A DNA stretch of 64,000 nucleotides from Chamaecrista fasciculata (GCA_003254925.1 QANZ01000493.1:64145-128144); one strand, 5' to 3'; shown: positions 47,508 to 58,427, counted from the first letter of the stretch. The notes: a model not told the origin generated them from the sequence alone. A program made the numbers and translations.

Positions 47508-49617
47508 ATACTTTGCCCTCCAAAACAACCTTGTCCTCAAGGTTGGAATTGAAAAGATTCTGCACTGCCACCAAATTCCATGTGGGATACTTCATACTTC
47601 CTCCTGGATCAAATGGGTAGGACACAAACTCAACAACAACAATGCCTTTCTCGCTGACCCCATACATATTGGCAACAACCACCCTTAAGGAGTACCCTTT
47701 TATCACAACATCATTGCCTAAATCAAGATGGTAAGCCATGACAGCAAAAGTATTTAATGCAGAAACAATGGAGAAAATGAAGTCAGCCCTTCCAAAATTA
47801 GTGATGCTGTAATGAATGCTTAGGCCAAGAACATATCCATGGCTATTGATTAGAACTATGTCATCCAGCAAAGAAAATGCAATTAAGCCACACCTTCCAA
47901 TTATTCCAACAGTGACCAAATTTGTAGCAAGGTTATTGGGTAGCTTATTAGTATACTCATGATAGGTATAACCCCCTGGATCAAAAGGGTAAAATATGAA
48001 TTTAATAAGTACCTGTACCTCCATATGGAACTTATCTTTCTTGATAAAAACAGTTCTCAAGGGTACTGAATTCTTATAACAAGTGCATCCTATGCCATCA
48101 TTCCATAAAGAAGCCTTCAACCCCATATTATTACTCCCTTTGTATTTGAATGCACTTAAATTGTTGTTAGACTTGACCCTTGCTGCTAGTTTTCTGATTT
48201 GTGATTGAAATGCTACTGTTGGCTCTATAACATCAATATCGATAAGGCAAAATAGCACTTGGCTCCCCCACATGTGTATAGGATAGACAAGAACTTCCAC
48301 CATACTAATGCTCACATAATTCAGACCTTCCATTGATGCTATAATTTTAATCAAGCAATCACCAAAAGTAACAGTAGTAGTCCTCATATCAGATTGCTCA
48401 TCCCCAAATATGTATTCTTGGGTAATACAAACACACTTGGCAATATGTTTAACAGTGTGGAATTGAGAATGATAAAAAAGACTAGTGGTAGAATCCTCAT
48501 GCCAAGATAGTATATCACCCTTCTCATCATATGGCCAACAATAACATGTTGTCATGCGTGTAGGTATCATATCAAAATAAATGTATGTTTTGACAAAAGG
48601 CTTTGCACTTATTCTATGCAAGAACAAGATGTTACTAACTCCACCAGAGTCATATGTAAGATTACTCGTTAACCCATGCAACTCCCATCTCATATGCTCA
48701 AGTGTTATATTGAGGCATTTCAACAAACAAGTAGTAGGCATTTTGGCTAGATTAACTATGTGAAAGTGATAACAGCAAGGCTTCCCAATGGTGACAAAAT
48801 TCTCGAAGAAAAAAGTACCTCCAGGATCAAACATTATAATATTATATATATGACAATTTGTGGCTCCCATCTTACTAACCCCTTGCTGATCAGTGGAAAG
48901 AAACAAGGAGTTCATTTCAAGACTGTGTTCATAAATGCAATTTTCACCAACAAGATCCACATCTCGGTTTGACAATACATTTAAAGTAGAATCAGAGGCA
49001 CTCAATTTCGCAACAGGATAATTGAATAGTATATCATCACTATTAATGTCCATATCATAATTTCTTGTGAACGAGCTAGAATCTACCTCTTCAATATGAA
49101 CCTTAGCGGCATCGAACCTGTCAATTTCAGAAGCACATACGACTCCACCAACGAGATCATCATCATTGACGAATTCGCTAGAATGATCTGCCATGGAAAC
49201 ATTGTCTGAATCGGCCTGATCCTTCGCGTCAGATTCCGCCGATTGTTTTTCCGCTCTCGATGCTGTTTGTAGCAGGTCTCCGCGCATCGTCTCCAAGTCG
49301 GTTTTGTTTTCTTCATATTTGTTCGATTCTGAATCAGTAGCAACTATACCCGTGGAATCGGCTATGTTGATGAATCTGTGAGATTGACCTTCCGGTTGGG
49401 CGAAACACTCTAACTCGACGTTATTATCTGCAATGCGTTCCTCTACACCTTCATGGAAATTCGCCGGTAGAAATGAATTTTGCCGCAACTCCTCATATCG
49501 CCTCATGCCTTCATCCATTTTCTTGAGCGCTTCTTCTACTAATTTCTGCATCTGTCTGAGATTTTCTAGGAATAATGGATCATATTCTGCACTTTCCATA
49601 TGAGTTCCTTCAACCAT
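47482..49617 (-). CDS. 711-residue ORF of a non-autonomous LTR element, unknown function
   Basis: One uninterrupted frame starts 30 bases inside the 5' LTR and ends 26 bases into the 3' LTR. Residues about 10-60 are a charged, probably coiled-coil segment (FLENLRQMQKLVEEALKKM), reminiscent of the start of gag proteins. Residues 60-230 are acidic and low in structure. The remaining 480 residues are a hydrophobic, beta-rich region in which the phrase FDPGG recurs three times: IIMFDPGGTFFFE, YPFDPGGYTYHE and YPFDPGGSMKYP. The last residues before the LTR (NLVAVQNLFNSNLEDKVVLEGKV) recall the end of plant LTR-element ORFs. I see no zinc knuckle, DSG/DTG protease, YVDD, YLDD or integrase HHCC/DDE motif. 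An intact frame this long suggests selection or a very recent insertion. Confidence 0.75.
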   Translation of the reverse strand: MVEGTHMESAEYDPLFLENLRQMQKLVEEALKKMDEGMRRYEELRQNSFLPANFHEGVEERIADNNVELECFAQPEGQSHRFINIADSTGIVATDSESNKYEENKTDLETMRGDLLQTASRAEKQSAESDAKDQADSDNVSMADHSSEFVNDDDLVGGVVCASEIDRFDAAKVHIEEVDSSSFTRNYDMDINSDDILFNYPVAKLSASDSTLNVLSNRDVDLVGENCIYEHSLEMNSLFLSTDQQGVSKMGATNCHIYNIIMFDPGGTFFFENFVTIGKPCCYHFHIVNLAKMPTTCLLKCLNITLEHMRWELHGLTSNLTYDSGGVSNILFLHRISAKPFVKTYIYFDMIPTRMTTCYCWPYDEKGDILSWHEDSTTSLFYHSQFHTVKHIAKCVCITQEYIFGDEQSDMRTTTVTFGDCLIKIIASMEGLNYVSISMVEVLVYPIHMWGSQVLFCLIDIDVIEPTVAFQSQIRKLAARVKSNNNLSAFKYKGSNNMGLKASLWNDGIGCTCYKNSVPLRTVFIKKDKFHMEVQVLIKFIFYPFDPGGYTYHEYTNKLPNNLATNLVTVGIIGRCGLIAFSLLDDIVLINSHGYVLGLSIHYSITNFGRADFIFSIVSALNTFAVMAYHLDLGNDVVIKGYSLRVVVANMYGVSEKGIVVVEFVSYPFDPGGSMKYPTWNLVAVQNLFNSNLEDKVVLEGKVLIRKREIL

Positions 49618-49646
49618 GGTGAAGTTCTCTCAATGAAAGCACCAAA

Positions 49647-50102
49647 TGATACACTCCAAAATGGGAATAAAGCAATGACAGTAAAATAACAACAATAAGA
49701 GAAGAAAGAATAAAGTGGAAAGAAGAAGATGGAATTAATATGGAGGATATTGTATCAAATTCCCATGAGGAAGATAAGGGGGAAAGTATACAACAAGAGG
49801 CCTTGTTCGAGTCAAGGGAAACTCCAAGATCCAAGATCTATTACACAATTCACATCCCTCTCTCAATACACATTAACCTCTATTTATAATAAAGCTGTTA
49901 CAATATAACTAACTACTAACAGCATTCCTCATGCTTGCTTACCTTCTCGAGGCTCCAGCTTAGTCATGCAATCCTTCTTCACCTAAATCAATTCCTTCAA
50001 TCCACTCACATGCTCCTTCCATGTCCACGTCAGCATCTTCATTTGCTGCCACATGACCCTTGCTTATTTTCCACATTTACAATATTTCTCTCTTTCGTAT
50101 CA
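49647..50102 (-). repeat. 5' LTR (456 bp)
   Basis: Upstream LTR. The primer-binding region follows at 49646-49629 and the ORF start codon at 49617. The short leader leaves almost no untranslated space. Its TATA-like and polyadenylation signals were not pinned down. Confidence 0.88.
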
Positions 50103-50110
50103 ATCTTTGT

Positions 50111-50527
50111 TACGGGCTTCACCACCACGACGAGGCCTCACCACCACGACGGGGCCTCACCACCACGACGGGGCCCTTTTCCCCCGGCGGGTCTATCCCC
50201 CGGCGGGTCTATCCCCCGGCGGGTCTACACCCTCCCATTTGGGAATCCCCCCAAGTGTGTGGGTGTTGGGAATCGAACAGGGGACCTCCCCCTTATCAAC
50301 CCCAAACACCCACTCCTTGTACCACCACGACGAGGCCTCACCACCACGACGGGGCCTCACCACCACGACGGGGCCCTTTTCCCCCGGCGGGTCTATCCCC
50401 CGGCGGGTCTACACCCTCCCATTTGGGGATCCCCCCAAGTGTGTGGGTGTTGGGGATCGAACAGGGGACCTCCCCCTTATCAACCCCAAACACCCACTCC
50501 TTGTACCACTTGAGCTAAACGGGCACG
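50111..50527 (-). mobile_element. tRNA-derived SINE amplified in tandem
   Basis: On the minus strand a tRNA-like head lies at 50527-50450, with an A box (TTTAGCTCAAGTGGTAC) and a B box (TGTTCGATCCCC), followed by a GC-rich body. The body and most of the head occur twice. Unit 1 is 50121-50320 (200 bp). Unit 2 starts at 50321 with the same accaccacgacgaggcctc. Within each unit a 20-bp motif (caccacgacggggcctcac) is repeated three times. A 16-bp motif (tatcccccggcgggtc) is repeated three times in unit 1 and twice in unit 2. The 3' end is about 18 bp from the LTR at 50102. The long plus-strand frames here come from the repeats and are not genes. Confidence 0.75.
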
Positions 50528-51306
50528 CCAAACCCCTAGTTAGATATATATGTGCATCACAATATATTTTACAATTTAAAACAAGGTGTTTTTAACTTTT
50601 TTAATTTTGTTATTTCTACCTCTCGTTTAATTTTTTTAAACATTTTCAAACGCAAAAACGGACATAAAATATACCGACCACAAAATGAACAATAAAATGA
50701 GTATAAAATTAAGAACCATTTTTTAGACAATTATTGTCCGTCAATTATGCAAAAAAAAAAAAAACGACATATAGAGATATATAAAAGATCCTGGAAATTT
50801 TAAGTTCTAACCCTAACTTTTAATAAAATTTAAAGTAATCTATAAAACCTAACTTATTTTTAACAATTCTACTCATGTTACTGGACAACTCTATTCTAAT
50901 AAGTAATAACTAAATTAAAATGTATCATCCCAATTTTATTTGAACCCACCCACTAAGCTTTTAATATTGACTTTCAAGTTAAATAATTTTTTGTTAAATA
51001 AAATTTTAAAAAAGTTATTGTAGATGAAAAAGAAATTGGTGTTTGGGTAATTTCAAAAGGTTAGCATTGGAGATGATACAAAATTATCCTCTTCAAATTA
51101 GCTGCCGTAGGCAATAGAGTTACAACTTCCCAGAAGTGTCTATCAAGTTCCAAAACAACAGTGTGAAACAATCTACCCAAACATCACTAATAGAATCCTC
51201 CCTTTAGATGTTTTCCTTGCCTTAACTTTCTACTTGAGAACCTCATAACAACTCAACTACCAGTAATTCTGAAGATTGAATCTTCTCTCAAGACAACTTA
51301 ATAATG
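50528..51306. other. AT-rich spacer and 3' UTR of the glucosidase gene
   Basis: 50528-51060 is AT-rich with no feature I can name. 51100-51306 is probably the 3' UTR of the minus-strand glucosidase II gene. Confidence 0.5.
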
Positions 51307-54300
51307 TTACAAAATTTTGATTGTCCAATCATCTGCAACGCGAACATCAGGCTTCCGGATGGTCATGGCGAGTGGCCCACTCGGACGTTGAACCCAAAGA
51401 GGGCCGAGCTCAATCTCAACCTTGTTATTGGATGGCTCAATTAGTGCATTCTTTGCGCCAGAAGCATGTCCTAGCAGGATAATCCTCTCAATGACAGCAT
51501 CTGAAGGGAATTCAGCATTGCCAAGGGAAGCAGGTGCAAGATCTATTGATGTCAGTTTCCCATCTTTGAAGATGAATCGGCGATGAATATAGGCTCCCTG
51601 CAGGAAACTAAAGCTGTTGCCATCGTCGATGTAGAGTTCGCCTTCAGCTGCTTGAGAACTATTCAGAGCTATAACCTGTCAAAGTGATAAAAATCAGTGT
51701 AATGTAATCAATCATTATGATCAGACAAACAGTGTGCTTTTCATTACCGTCAATTGTCCGAATTAAGGTAGAGTATTTCAGAAAGCAGGTCAACATTCAA
51801 ATTGAAGAACAGACAAACTTACCAAACATCAACCTGAGGCGGAAGTGCATCAGACAATAATAAGGTGATTTTTGTTAGGTATAGTCTAGGAAGAATGGAA
51901 AAACCAAGGAATAATATTGATGTGCAATTACAACATTCTCTTCTTAAATTGAAAAGAAGTTTAAAAATGAATACTTTGATTTTTGAGATATCTTAATTTA
52001 CAGAAAACCCTTTCCCATATGGAAAAGCATGCAGCGCATCAAGTCATCCCAGTTTCTTTGTGCTACTATACATGTCCTCTTGATTCTAGAATAAAATAGA
52101 TATCATACAACTGGCCAGATCACTATCCAACAACTTAATTCTATGTTTTGGATAGGTGGCCATACTTATACAACACAGCAACAAAAATTTTCGGGAAATG
52201 TCCCTAAGTAGTCAACGTGGTTATGATGATAGCAAGTACACAGTGAATTAAGAAGCATAGACTTGTAGTAATATAAAAAAACATGACTGCCAAAAGTTTA
52301 AATATAAAAAAGCCAAAAGTCCAATTCCTTATAATTATGGGGAAAAAGTCAAAAAACAGAAAAATGAGAAGGAAAGAATTTCATCAAAACAACATTAAAA
52401 ATCCACATGCCCTTCATGCATGTTCAAAAGCTTTACAGCCAGCCAAACAGCAAGAATACATACCAGTGTATAGGGATCATTAATCATCTGGGTGGAACTT
52501 CGTCGGAACCGGTCTTTCCTTGTTACAATGGTTCCAGCTCTCTGGAAAGCAGGGATGCTCTCCTCTGTAACCTTCAACTTATGGGTTGCCCCTCCCTTGT
52601 ACACAGTTCCAGTTCTTAGATCATACCATGACTGCTTTCCAGGAAGATAGACTGATGCTTGTTTAGCTTTCTGGCAGCGAAAATTCATTATTAAACTTCA
52701 GTTGATAACCGCAAAAGATAAAATAGAGAATAAATGACTTGAAGACACACAAAAAATACTAAGAGAAAGCAAAAAAAAGAAGTATTTGGCAAATGATTGA
52801 AGCACCTCATCATAGATCCCTTGCACTAAAAGGCTGTTTCCAACCATGAAGGCTTCGTCATTGGTAAATGTAGCCTCCTCAGATGGAAACTCCATCCACA
52901 ATGGACGTAGGACAGGAACACCAGTTGTGTTAGCCTCTCTGAATAAAGTGTAGAAATATGGGAGTAATGCATAACGAACATGAATCGCATCCCTAATAAG
53001 TTCTGTATTTCGTTCTCTGCAATAACATTAAGACCATCAATCTACTATCTTCACAAACAGAGTCTGACATAGTTTAGGCTAAATTCAATAATCAAGGCAC
53101 ACAAAAGGTAACTTCACAAATTGTCATCAAAGAAATGAATTTCAACCATCATATGATGTTTAATAGTAACTAGCATTGTGCCCTAGATACAAAAGTGTTC
53201 AAATGGTGGAGATTAAAACAATTCATTTACATAAAAAATTGGTATAACACATCAGTAGACAGGTTCACCGTGACCTTGGAGAATAGAGCCTGGCTTAAAA
53301 CATTATCTGGACACGGCATAACCTTAACTCTCTTTTACTTACTTTTTGGAAAGGAAGAGAAGGGAATAGTAATGACAATTTCCTAACAAATAACTTGAAA
53401 GAAAAAAAAAAGTAGAAATTGTTAAATTTGTTGAACAAAATATTACATTATAGGAGAAAAATAAAAGCCAAAAATTTCTGGTTTACAGAGGGAGAACACT
53501 TTAAGTCAAGAACCTACCCAAATAACCATGGTTCTCGTCTTTTAGTGTCATGATGGGCATGGCCCCTGAAGAAAGGATAGAAAGCTCCTATCTGATACCA
53601 ACGAACCAATAACTCTGGTTCAGGATTCCCAAAAAAGCCACCAACATCAGCACCTGCAAGAGATGAGGTACAAGCATTTAGTAAACATAAACATAAATAA
53701 ATAAAAAACACACACACACACACACACACACATAGAGAGAGAAAGCCGGCAACTGCAAGAGCACATTGACTAAGAACACCAACCTGAGAATGATAGTCCA
53801 GTAAGGCCAAGGGTCAAAAGCATTGGAACAGACACTCTTAGGTGTTCCCATTCAGCTGTGTTATCCCCAGTCCAAACTGCTCCATACCTTTGAGTTCCAG
53901 CGAAGAATGCTCTTGACAAAACAAATGGCCTGTCTTTCCCATCACCACGCTTCACTAGCCCTTCAGCTGTTGCCATGTGGAAGTAGTATCCATAGGCATT
54001 ATGCAGCTCTCGATGTTCCACACCTCCAATGTGTAAAGCATCTCTAGGCATTGTGACCTGGATACAAGGTAAGTCAGGCAACCATAGCCATACCTTCAAT
54101 CTCCCTATTAGTGGTAAATATAACACTTATACATGTTACAAAAGCACATAAAATGGATTACAAATAAACCTAAAGGTGCTTGATCTGCTTCTACAAGGCC
54201 ATAAAGCCTTAAAGTAGAAAGCTATTAGAAACAAAATTAAAATCACCAGTACTTCAAGGCTAAAAAGCCACATAAATCAAAAGGAAAGACATCATTTGAA

Positions 54301-56837
54301 AGCTCTAATTAAACAAAACAGATATCAAAATAAAAACTTACACAAAAGAATTGCCCATGTGTTTCTGTTTAAGAAGAAAAAAAAATTAAGAAACTCATTG
54401 CTATAATACAGTATTTCATTTCTGGCCAAAAAAAAAAGAAAAGAATATAGTATTTTATAGTTAATGGTCAAGAATTAACTAGAAGTTGGAAAACTAAAGA
54501 ATTAAATTAGCTTTCTGGTATCAGTCAGAGTTGTAGGGCAGATAAAATTTTTAGACAAAAAGCCCTCAATCAACAATGGTTGCCTTGGCTTAGGGCCTAG
54601 AGCATTGTACAATTAAAAAATCCCCCGGATGTTCTTAGCGTAGTTGAATCCTCAATCAGTTAGTGAAGCTTTATTTTGATTCATTTTCTTCCCATCCTTC
54701 TTCCTTGCAATCCAGAAAAGCAGTAGTGACTCAACCACTCATTGATATCAAACATCATGGTGGAGCTTATAAGTGGGAATATATTGCCAGTACCATATTC
54801 TGATATTTGAATTTCATCTTTTGTAAGGCTTTTAAGCTGGAGAGATACACTGGTAAGGCTAACTTAGAAGAATATTGATATTAGGAGTCAACATAGTGCA
54901 TAACTCACTAATGTAATGTAACTATTGATTTCATTGTATATCCAAGATCTTTGGTTATTGAGTCATAGGATCTTTCAATCCTTAATTTTTTCCTGCAACC
55001 CCTTCACTCTAGATCCCAACCAAAAACCTATGGTTATGATGCATTTCAATTTTAGTTATTAATGTGCAAGGATATTATTTCCCTAGATCACTAGATGTCC
55101 CTGCTTCATCTTTTCAAACAAAGATGAATTGGTCTATGCTAGTCAAGAATAAATAACACAAAAAACAATTTGTCTCAGGAACAATGCAAAGGTAAATTAC
55201 CAGTTATAAAAACATGGAACTGAAAGAAAAATGCAGTTTTGAAATCATTTACATACCTCCGGACCATTGAAGACCGAAGGTTCATTCATGTCATTCCATA
55301 TGTAAAGTGAAGGAGTTGATCCTTCATAATTTTGGAAAGAAAATTTATCAGCCCACCATGACCTAATCTCTGGATTTAGTGTGTCAGGGTATGACGATGA
55401 ACCAGGCCAGCACCAGCCATCGTAGTCATTGCCATTTGCATCCTTTACATAATACCCTTTCTCTGAGGCCTCCTTGTGTAAAGGAAATGACTCATCTCGC
55501 TTAATGTGAGGATCCACAATAGTAACCATGTGCCTACCCTTTCCAGACAACTTTCTCTGCATTTCTTCAGGATGTGGGAAAAGAACCCTATCCCATGTAA
55601 AATACTTCTTTCCATCAGTGTGCTCAATATCAAGCCACAAAACATCATATGGAATGTCGTGTTCATCGAACTTTGAGTCGACATTCTCAACATCCTCTTC
55701 ATCCCTATAGTTCCACCTACACTGATGATATGCCGTTGAGAATAGCTGTGGCATTGCCGGAGCACCAGTTACACTTACATACTGTCGCATCACATCCTTA
55801 GGCTCAGGACCCACAAAAAAGAAAGCATCAACAACACCAGCCTCACTCATCCAAAAGGTATCAACCCTACTTAGGGATGAAGGAAGTGAAATTCCAGACT
55901 CTGCATCCCACCCTGATCCTAGAACATCAATCTGCATTTCAGCAGCATTCAACCAAAAGAATCCCGATGTCCTACCAGACTTCCCATGGGACAGCATAAA
56001 AGGTATCGACCCATAAATTCCAAATGGCGAATCGTGAATATACTCGAACACATCCAAATTAAACAATCGATAAGGCTCTGATTCCTCGACTTGGGGACCT
56101 CTTGTGGGCTTCAAAGCAAGACTGGTAGCATGCTCAGGAATTCCATACACAAAATCAGCACCATAGAAAGAGACATCAAAACTAATCGATTGAGGACCAT
56201 ACGGCCTTTTATCTGTATGACTTCGGAATGTCTCTTCCCATTCGTCCCCTTCCTTTTTCTGTCTTAACTGCTCAAAATCAAACAACCCATGAGAATTCAA
56301 AGAAACTATTCGATTACCTGCTCCATCACGCACATAAACCTCAAATGGATCGTGACGAAGGACGGCTTCATGGCCGTCCGATAAATACACAACAGAAGAG
56401 GGACCAGAATCTGAGCCAATGGTCTCCGTGGAAAGCCTCTGCAGCCAAAGCTTCTTGCTAGAGAACTCCGACACAACCACATCAGGAACCTCGAATCGCT
56501 TCTTGGGAGTCCCAAGAGAGAGGTCTTCGTCAATCTTGAGCCGCATTATCCCATCTTGGTAGACAGATAGGGTGAGAATCAAAGGCTTGATTTCACTCTG
56601 ATCTTCCTGAATTTCAGGGTTCTTTGAAACAAGCTTGGCAACAAGGTTTCCATCGGTGATGGAGACGTCATGGGCGATAAGAGAGCAAAAACCTGGTTTG
56701 CGGGCTCGAGCTCGCTTGCAGAATGGGGTCTGGTTGCAGTTTCTGAACTCATCCCTTTTCCATGAGAAAACAGAACTTAGATTCAAAACGAGAAGGAGAA
56801 GAAGAAGGAGAAGAAAACGAAGATTGGGGTTTCTCAT
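51307..56837 (-). CDS. PSL5: glucosidase II alpha subunit, GH31 (RSW3/PSL5), 6 exons
   Basis: Exons in transcript order: 56837-55257, 54057-53784, 53653-53518, 53016-52806, 52670-52464, 51675-51307. Phases agree; 925 residues, about the length of Arabidopsis RSW3. The enzyme works in the ER lumen with a beta subunit, removing the two inner alpha-1,3-linked glucoses from N-glycans and so driving the calnexin/calreticulin cycle. A Leu-rich signal peptide (about 4-22) is followed by the N-terminal beta-sandwich ([15 protein letters not shown]). The GH31 barrel has the nucleophile Asp516 in WNDMNEPS and the acid/base Asp621 in GADVGGF, plus [13 protein letters not shown] and [13 protein letters not shown]. 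There is no ER-retention signal; the beta subunit supplies it. I start at 56837 because the signal peptide follows at once. An in-frame ATG at 56930 would add 31 residues in front of it. Arabidopsis mutants have cellulose and immune-receptor defects. Confidence 0.95.
53708..53732. repeat. (CA)n microsatellite in intron 2 of the glucosidase gene
   Basis: About twelve CA repeats followed by GA repeats, 52 bases before the end of exon 2 on the plus strand. Confidence 0.9.
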
Positions 56838-56984
56838 AGTGATGGAAGTATGAAGTAGCTGAAGATCATAGCAAGAAAACGAAATGGCGTTTGTGCTTGC
56901 TGTGATGTAATATTGTAATGTTATTGTCATAGTGAAGCAGAGCTAAACTCTCAGTATCATTATTAATTTTTATTTTTCTGAGCC

Positions 56985-57028
56985 AATATATATGGATTTG
57001 GGCTTTGGCTTGCAGTGTATTATATAGT
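56985..57028 (-). promoter_or_regulatory. candidate TATA boxes of the glucosidase gene
   Basis: On the minus strand CTATATAATAC (57028-57018) and CATATATATTGG (56994-56984) lie 150-190 bases before the ATG at 56837. Either could set the transcription start. The nearer one would place the start around 56960, just ahead of the alternative in-frame ATG at 56930. Confidence 0.4.
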
Positions 57029-57104
57029 CCAATATCAATAAGCCCAAAAGAAAAAAAAGCCCGAGTTAAATATTTGTTGGATGTGTGGATGAAAATATTT
57101 TTTA

Positions 57105-57487
57105 GATAACTTACTTTTTAGTCCCTTAATTGTTACTGAGTCAACGATTTAGTCTTTAAATTGTTGAAAATTACGAATCAGCCCCTGAATTTTACACCAC
57201 CATCAACCTTTTAGTCCCTGAATTGTAGGAAAATATGAATCAACTCAGGGACCAAAAGGTTGACGGTGGTGTAAAATTCAGGGACTGATTCGTATTTTCT
57301 TACAGTTCAAGGACCAAAAGGTCGACAATAATGTAAAATTCAAGGACTGATTCATGTTTCTCTACAATTCAAGGACCAAAAAGTTGACGATAATATAAAA
57401 TTCAGGGACTGATTAGTATTTTCCTACAATTCAGGGACTAAATCGTTGACTCAGTAACTATTAAGAGACCAAAAGGCAAATTTTCTC
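57105..57487. repeat. foldback MITE with a tandemly triplicated arm
   Basis: The left end tactttttagtcccttaatt and the right end agagaccaaaaggcaaat face each other. A roughly 65-bp phrase (aattcagggactgatt ... ggaccaaaaggttgac) appears once inverted in the left arm and three times in a row in the right arm (about 57240-57420), each copy slightly diverged. It lies upstream of the glucosidase II promoter. Non-coding. Confidence 0.7.
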
Positions 57488-57973
57488 AATATTTTTTTTC
57501 TTCCTTAAAATTTAGAATTTTTTTCTTAAAAATTTACCTCACGGTTGTTTTTTATTTATTTATTTTTTGTTAGCTCTCCAAATTTAGGGCTAATTTTCTT
57601 TAATTTTTAAACACAATTTTTTTAATCCTAATAATTTCTTTTATTTTATCCGTAATTATCAATATTATTTAAATCAAAAATAAAAAAATAATTAAATTAT
57701 CTTAATATTCGATCCTGTTTCATATTTTAAAATCCTAGGAGTCTTGGGACATAAAATCAAGATCATGAACTAGCTTATCATCATGATAATGGACTTGATT
57801 ACCATGCCCAATTGTTTTTCTTTTCTTTTATGGTATATTGAACGCTATAAAATGTATCCGAGATTTTCATAATGGCGAATGAAAATTGTTGAGAAAAGAT
57901 ACAATAAATATTCTGTACAGCTAAGAATGCTGAAAAAATATGGTGACAATGAACTCTATAACTTTTAAAACTA

Positions 57974-58427
57974 GACTAAAGTGCACTTTTGGTCCCATAA
58001 CTTTGGCAAAGGTTTCAATTTGGTCCCATAACTTTTTTTGTTGCAATTTTGGTCCCATAACTTTTTCAAAGGTTTCAATTTGGTCCCATAACTTTTTTTG
58101 TTGCAATTTTGGTCCCATAACTTTTGAAAACTCTCACCGTTCCCAAGCTGATTTCTATTCATCCCATAACTTCACTCATATTTGCCAAGTCATCATCCAA
58201 TTCAATATGGCAGATCATCTATAACAGTAGATAATGGATGGAAATCATTATTGGGACCAACGGTGAGACGTTTTTAAAACTTATGGGACCAAAATTGCAA
58301 CAAAAAAAGTTATGGGACCAAATTGAGACCTTTGCCAAAGTTATGGGACCAAAATTGCAACAGAAAAAGTTATGAGACCAAATTGAAATCTTTGCCAAAG
58401 TTATGGGACCAAAAGTGCACTTTAGCC
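57974..58427. repeat. foldback MITE-like element (gtgcacttt-ggtcccataac family), copy 2
   Basis: Nearly perfect inverted ends: ctaaagtgcacttttggtccc and gggaccaaaagtgcactttag. Arms of about 160 bp each hold two to three copies of caatttggtcccataactttt. Same family as 23553-23941. The RNA from either strand would fold into a long hairpin. It lies in the spacer between the glucosidase II and DUF3727-like genes. Confidence 0.85.

Larger units (their letters stand above)
47052..50102 (-). mobile_element. LTR retrotransposon without recognisable gag-pol, carrying one long ORF
   Basis: Two direct repeats of 456 bp (47052-47507 and 49647-50102, offset 2595) read, on the minus strand, TGATAC ... GTATCA. 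These are canonical TG-CA ends with a 6-bp terminal inverted repeat. Just inside the 5' LTR is TTTGGTGCTTTCATTGAG, where a primer-binding site is expected (TGG two bases in). Purine-rich sequence (GGAGGGCAAAG) precedes the 3' LTR. The interior is only about 2.1 kb and is filled by one ORF with no protease, reverse transcriptase, RNase H or integrase motif. It would need enzymes from another element to move. The two LTRs look virtually identical, so the insertion is recent. The left flank is lost in the gap, so no duplication can be checked. Confidence 0.88.

Noticed and set aside
49935..50595. Three overlapping plus-strand frames rich in Pro, Gly, His and Arg
   Set aside because: They are produced by the GC-rich tandem SINE array. 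Three frames being open at once over the same repeats is typical of repeats with a unit free of stops.
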